NCBI GenBank assembly: GCA_022545625.1 | Contig: JACZQS010000101.1 | Location: 1 to 7,863, forward strand | DNA: 7,863 bases | From: Pseudomonadota bacterium | GTDB taxonomy: Bacteria; Pseudomonadota; Gammaproteobacteria; GCA-001735895 | Direction of reading: 5' to 3' | Shown here: in pieces, positions 6,694 to 7,863 of the stretch | Layout: the number at the start of each line of letters is the position of its first letter | Position numbering within the stretch: position 1 is the stretch's first letter | Made by a program: the position numbers and the translations under genes | Notes under the pieces: model-generated | Database searches by the model: none | What the model was told of the DNA's origin: nothing | What the model saw: only the letters and a program-made list of their open reading frames with translations

Positions 6694-6789
6694 TTCGCAC
6701 TATGAGGTGCATAAAAAAATAGTTTTTGTGTGAAAATCGTTAAATTCTGGCAGTATTAAAATAGTCAGAAATGGGGGGGCCGGCAAAAC

Positions 6790-7050
6790 ATGACTACTAA
6801 TAATGATTTTAATCAGCGGCGAGCGAAGGCTGTCGCGCGCGCTATTGCATATACATCCACATTCACGGCTGAGCGAGCGGAAAATGCCGAAATTTGGGAT
6901 GTTGAGGGCAAACGGTATATCGATTTTTGCGGTGGTATCGGTTGTCAGAATATTGGTCATCGTCACCCAAAAGTCGTCGCCGCGATCGAAAACCAGCTCA
7001 GCCAGTTAACCCATACCTGTGTTCAGATCGTTCCGTATGAAAGTTATATC
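6790..7050 (+). pseudogene. gabT: N-terminal fragment of class III aminotransferase (GabT-like, probably 4-aminobutyrate aminotransferase)
   Basis: The first 87 codons read like the start of GabT: QRRAKAVARAI, FTAERAENAEIWDVEGKRYIDF, GHRHPKVVAAIE and LTHTCVQIVPYE match the family in order and spacing (long match shown in pieces: FTAERAENAE, then IWDVEGKRYIDF). The intact enzyme, about 425 residues, transfers the amino group of GABA to 2-oxoglutarate. Only about a fifth is present, with no cofactor Lys. Closely related aminotransferases share this N-terminus, so the substrate is not certain. It sits behind a good promoter candidate and probably marks the true local gene. Confidence 0.75.
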
Positions 7051-7863
7051 TCGCTGGCTGAACGCATCAAAGAACTCATGGAAATTGAGCCATTCTATGC
7101 ATTGCTCGGTTCGCCGATAAACGAATCACCGCTCGGACTGTTCTCAAGTCAATTTCAGCGACAGGCACTTGAGGACAAATATGGCATACCGTCGCGGTTT
7201 GTGCCCCGTGTGATGTCACCGTGGGCGGCGAAACGGTTGGCGGAGTATGAGGGCGACATCACGAAATTCAAAGTGGTCAAACTCTATCCGTCCATCCTCA
7301 ATCAGCTTGCGATTGCCAAGACGGAGCCCGGCGACGAGCATAATCAGGACATCTCTTCGCTGGTCGGCAAAGTGGATATTCGCAAACTGGAGGAATTCTC
7401 TCAAGACGACCCGGACGCTTACAGTTTCTCCGGCGGGCTCTGCCGCGGCCATCAGGGAATGCTCGAATTTGTCGAGATGTTCAAAGCCCCGATTAAGACG
7501 CTGAATCCGTTGCTCACGGCAACGCAAGAGGGCAACTACAAGGGCACTGAAGGCTTAGGCGCGATTCCATTCACAGGAATTATCCTCCCCCACTCAAACG
7601 AATCGGAGTGGCAGGAGTTTCACAGCAACAAACGCAACGAAGCGTTTATCGACCGGGTGAACATCGTCAAGGTGCCGTACTGCCTTCGTATCACCGAAGA
7701 GGAAGAGATTTACAAGAAACTGATTCGGCATAGCTCGCTTGCCGATGCCGCGTGTGCGCCGCAAACGCTACGGATGATGGCACAGTTTTCAGTGCTGACG
7801 CGCATCAAAGATCCGGGGGAAAACTCGAATCTGTTCTCAAAAATGCGGGCATACGATGGAGAG
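6790..7863 (+). CDS. Chimeric open frame: aminotransferase (GabT-like) start fused in frame to PrkA kinase interior, 3' partial
   Basis: The frame from ATG 6790 stays open for 358 codons to the window edge. Residues 1 to about 87 are the N-terminus of a class III PLP aminotransferase; residues about 88-358 are the interior of the serine protein kinase PrkA/YeaG. The two meet at SLAER (88-92), which both families have at this place (GabT: Y-x-x-LAER; PrkA: GKSSLAERLK). The aminotransferase part lacks the PLP-binding Lys region. The PrkA part starts just after its Walker A P-loop, so the ATP site is missing. By manual count, G+C rises from about 47% before 7051 to about 53% after it. No Shine-Dalgarno is clear; a G7 run lies 10 nt upstream of the ATG. 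An assembly misjoin or a real rearrangement through microhomology explains this better than a working fusion. Confidence 0.8.
   Translation, partial: MTTNNDFNQRRAKAVARAIAYTSTFTAERAENAEIWDVEGKRYIDFCGGIGCQNIGHRHPKVVAAIENQLSQLTHTCVQIVPYESYISLAERIKELMEIEPFYALLGSPINESPLGLFSSQFQRQALEDKYGIPSRFVPRVMSPWAAKRLAEYEGDITKFKVVKLYPSILNQLAIAKTEPGDEHNQDISSLVGKVDIRKLEEFSQDDPDAYSFSGGLCRGHQGMLEFVEMFKAPIKTLNPLLTATQEGNYKGTEGLGAIPFTGIILPHSNESEWQEFHSNKRNEAFIDRVNIVKVPYCLRITEEEEIYKKLIRHSSLADAACAPQTLRMMAQFSVLTRIKDPGENSNLFSKMRAYDGE
7051..7863 (+). pseudogene. prkA: Internal fragment of serine protein kinase PrkA (YeaG family), both ends missing
   Basis: About 271 codons match PrkA/YeaG, roughly residues 118-390 of about 640. 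Clear family blocks are KYGIPSRF, MSPWAAKRL, AIAKTEPGDE, NQDISSLVGKVDIRKLE, FVEMFKAPIK, LLTATQEGNY, GIILPHSNESEW, NEAFIDRV and VKVPYCLRI, and the visible part ends at KMRAYDGE. PrkA has an AAA+-like N-terminal domain and a C-terminal kinase domain and acts in stress and starvation responses. Here the P-loop is cut off at the left and the kinase domain lies beyond the window. Frequent CTC Leu codons and higher G+C set it apart from the sequence to its left. It may come from another locus or another organism. Confidence 0.88.

Noticed and set aside
6702..6722. Six-residue leader peptide frame (MRCIKK)
   Set aside because: There is no ribosome site, no run of a regulatory amino acid and no attenuator structure after it.
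7216..7527. 103-codon - strand open frame opposite the PrkA segment
   Set aside because: The + strand here encodes highly conserved PrkA blocks, so the antisense frame is a by-product.
6790..7863. A genuine new bifunctional aminotransferase-kinase fusion
   Set aside because: Both parts lack their catalytic core at the junction, the switch falls at a shared motif, and base composition shifts there. A misjoin or deletion scar is simpler.
1..7863. tRNA, rRNA, CRISPR array, insertion sequence or attachment site
   Set aside because: No cloverleaf, repeat-spacer pattern, transposase frame or matching terminal inverted repeats were seen by eye on either strand.

Overview
The window looks like a gammaproteobacterial chromosome or metagenomic contig, probably from a marine or other environmental species. 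The main reasons are the protein families: a reprolysin-like secreted protease ending in a GlyGly-CTERM-like tail, a TatT-type TRAP transporter and a DUF3095 protein. G+C is roughly 50%. No close species can be named from sequence alone.

Layout. At the left edge, on the + strand, is the 3' end of a secreted M12-type (reprolysin-like) metalloprotease (3-1106). It converges on a small lipoprotein gene on the - strand (1103-1507). The two stop codons share a TTAA, and the protease's likely intrinsic terminator lies inside the lipoprotein coding region (1143-1164). From 5324 down to 1566, all on the - strand, is a four-gene TRAP transporter operon in the order tatT, dctP, dctQ, dctM. tatT encodes a lipoprotein accessory subunit. 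dctP encodes a periplasmic solute-binding protein of the TP0957/TatP-like subgroup, and dctQ and dctM encode the small and large membrane subunits. A candidate promoter lies just upstream of tatT, and a strong small hairpin fills part of the tatT-dctP gap. Upstream, also on the - strand, is a full-length DUF3095 protein (5417-6592) that resembles class III nucleotide cyclases.

Diverging from it on the + strand is an open frame running off the right edge (6790-7863). Its first ~87 codons are the start of a class III aminotransferase (GabT-like). Its remaining ~271 codons are the interior of the serine protein kinase PrkA/YeaG. The switch falls at a short sequence (Ser-Leu-Ala-Glu-Arg) that both families carry, and neither half keeps its catalytic core. 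This is most likely an assembly misjoin or a microhomology-mediated rearrangement, not a new bifunctional protein. It affects how far anything at the right edge can be trusted.

How the genes work together. TatT, DctP, DctQ and DctM form one uptake system: TatT and DctP act in the periplasm, with TatT lipid-anchored, and DctQM is the sodium-driven permease in the inner membrane. The ligand is unknown. The binding protein has Trp where classical dicarboxylate or sialate binders carry the carboxylate-binding Arg, so it should not be labelled a C4-dicarboxylate transporter. No wholly undescribed system is evident. The best leads are the TatT-type TRAP operon with its neighbouring cyclase-like gene, the terminator embedded in a convergent gene, and the chimeric right end.
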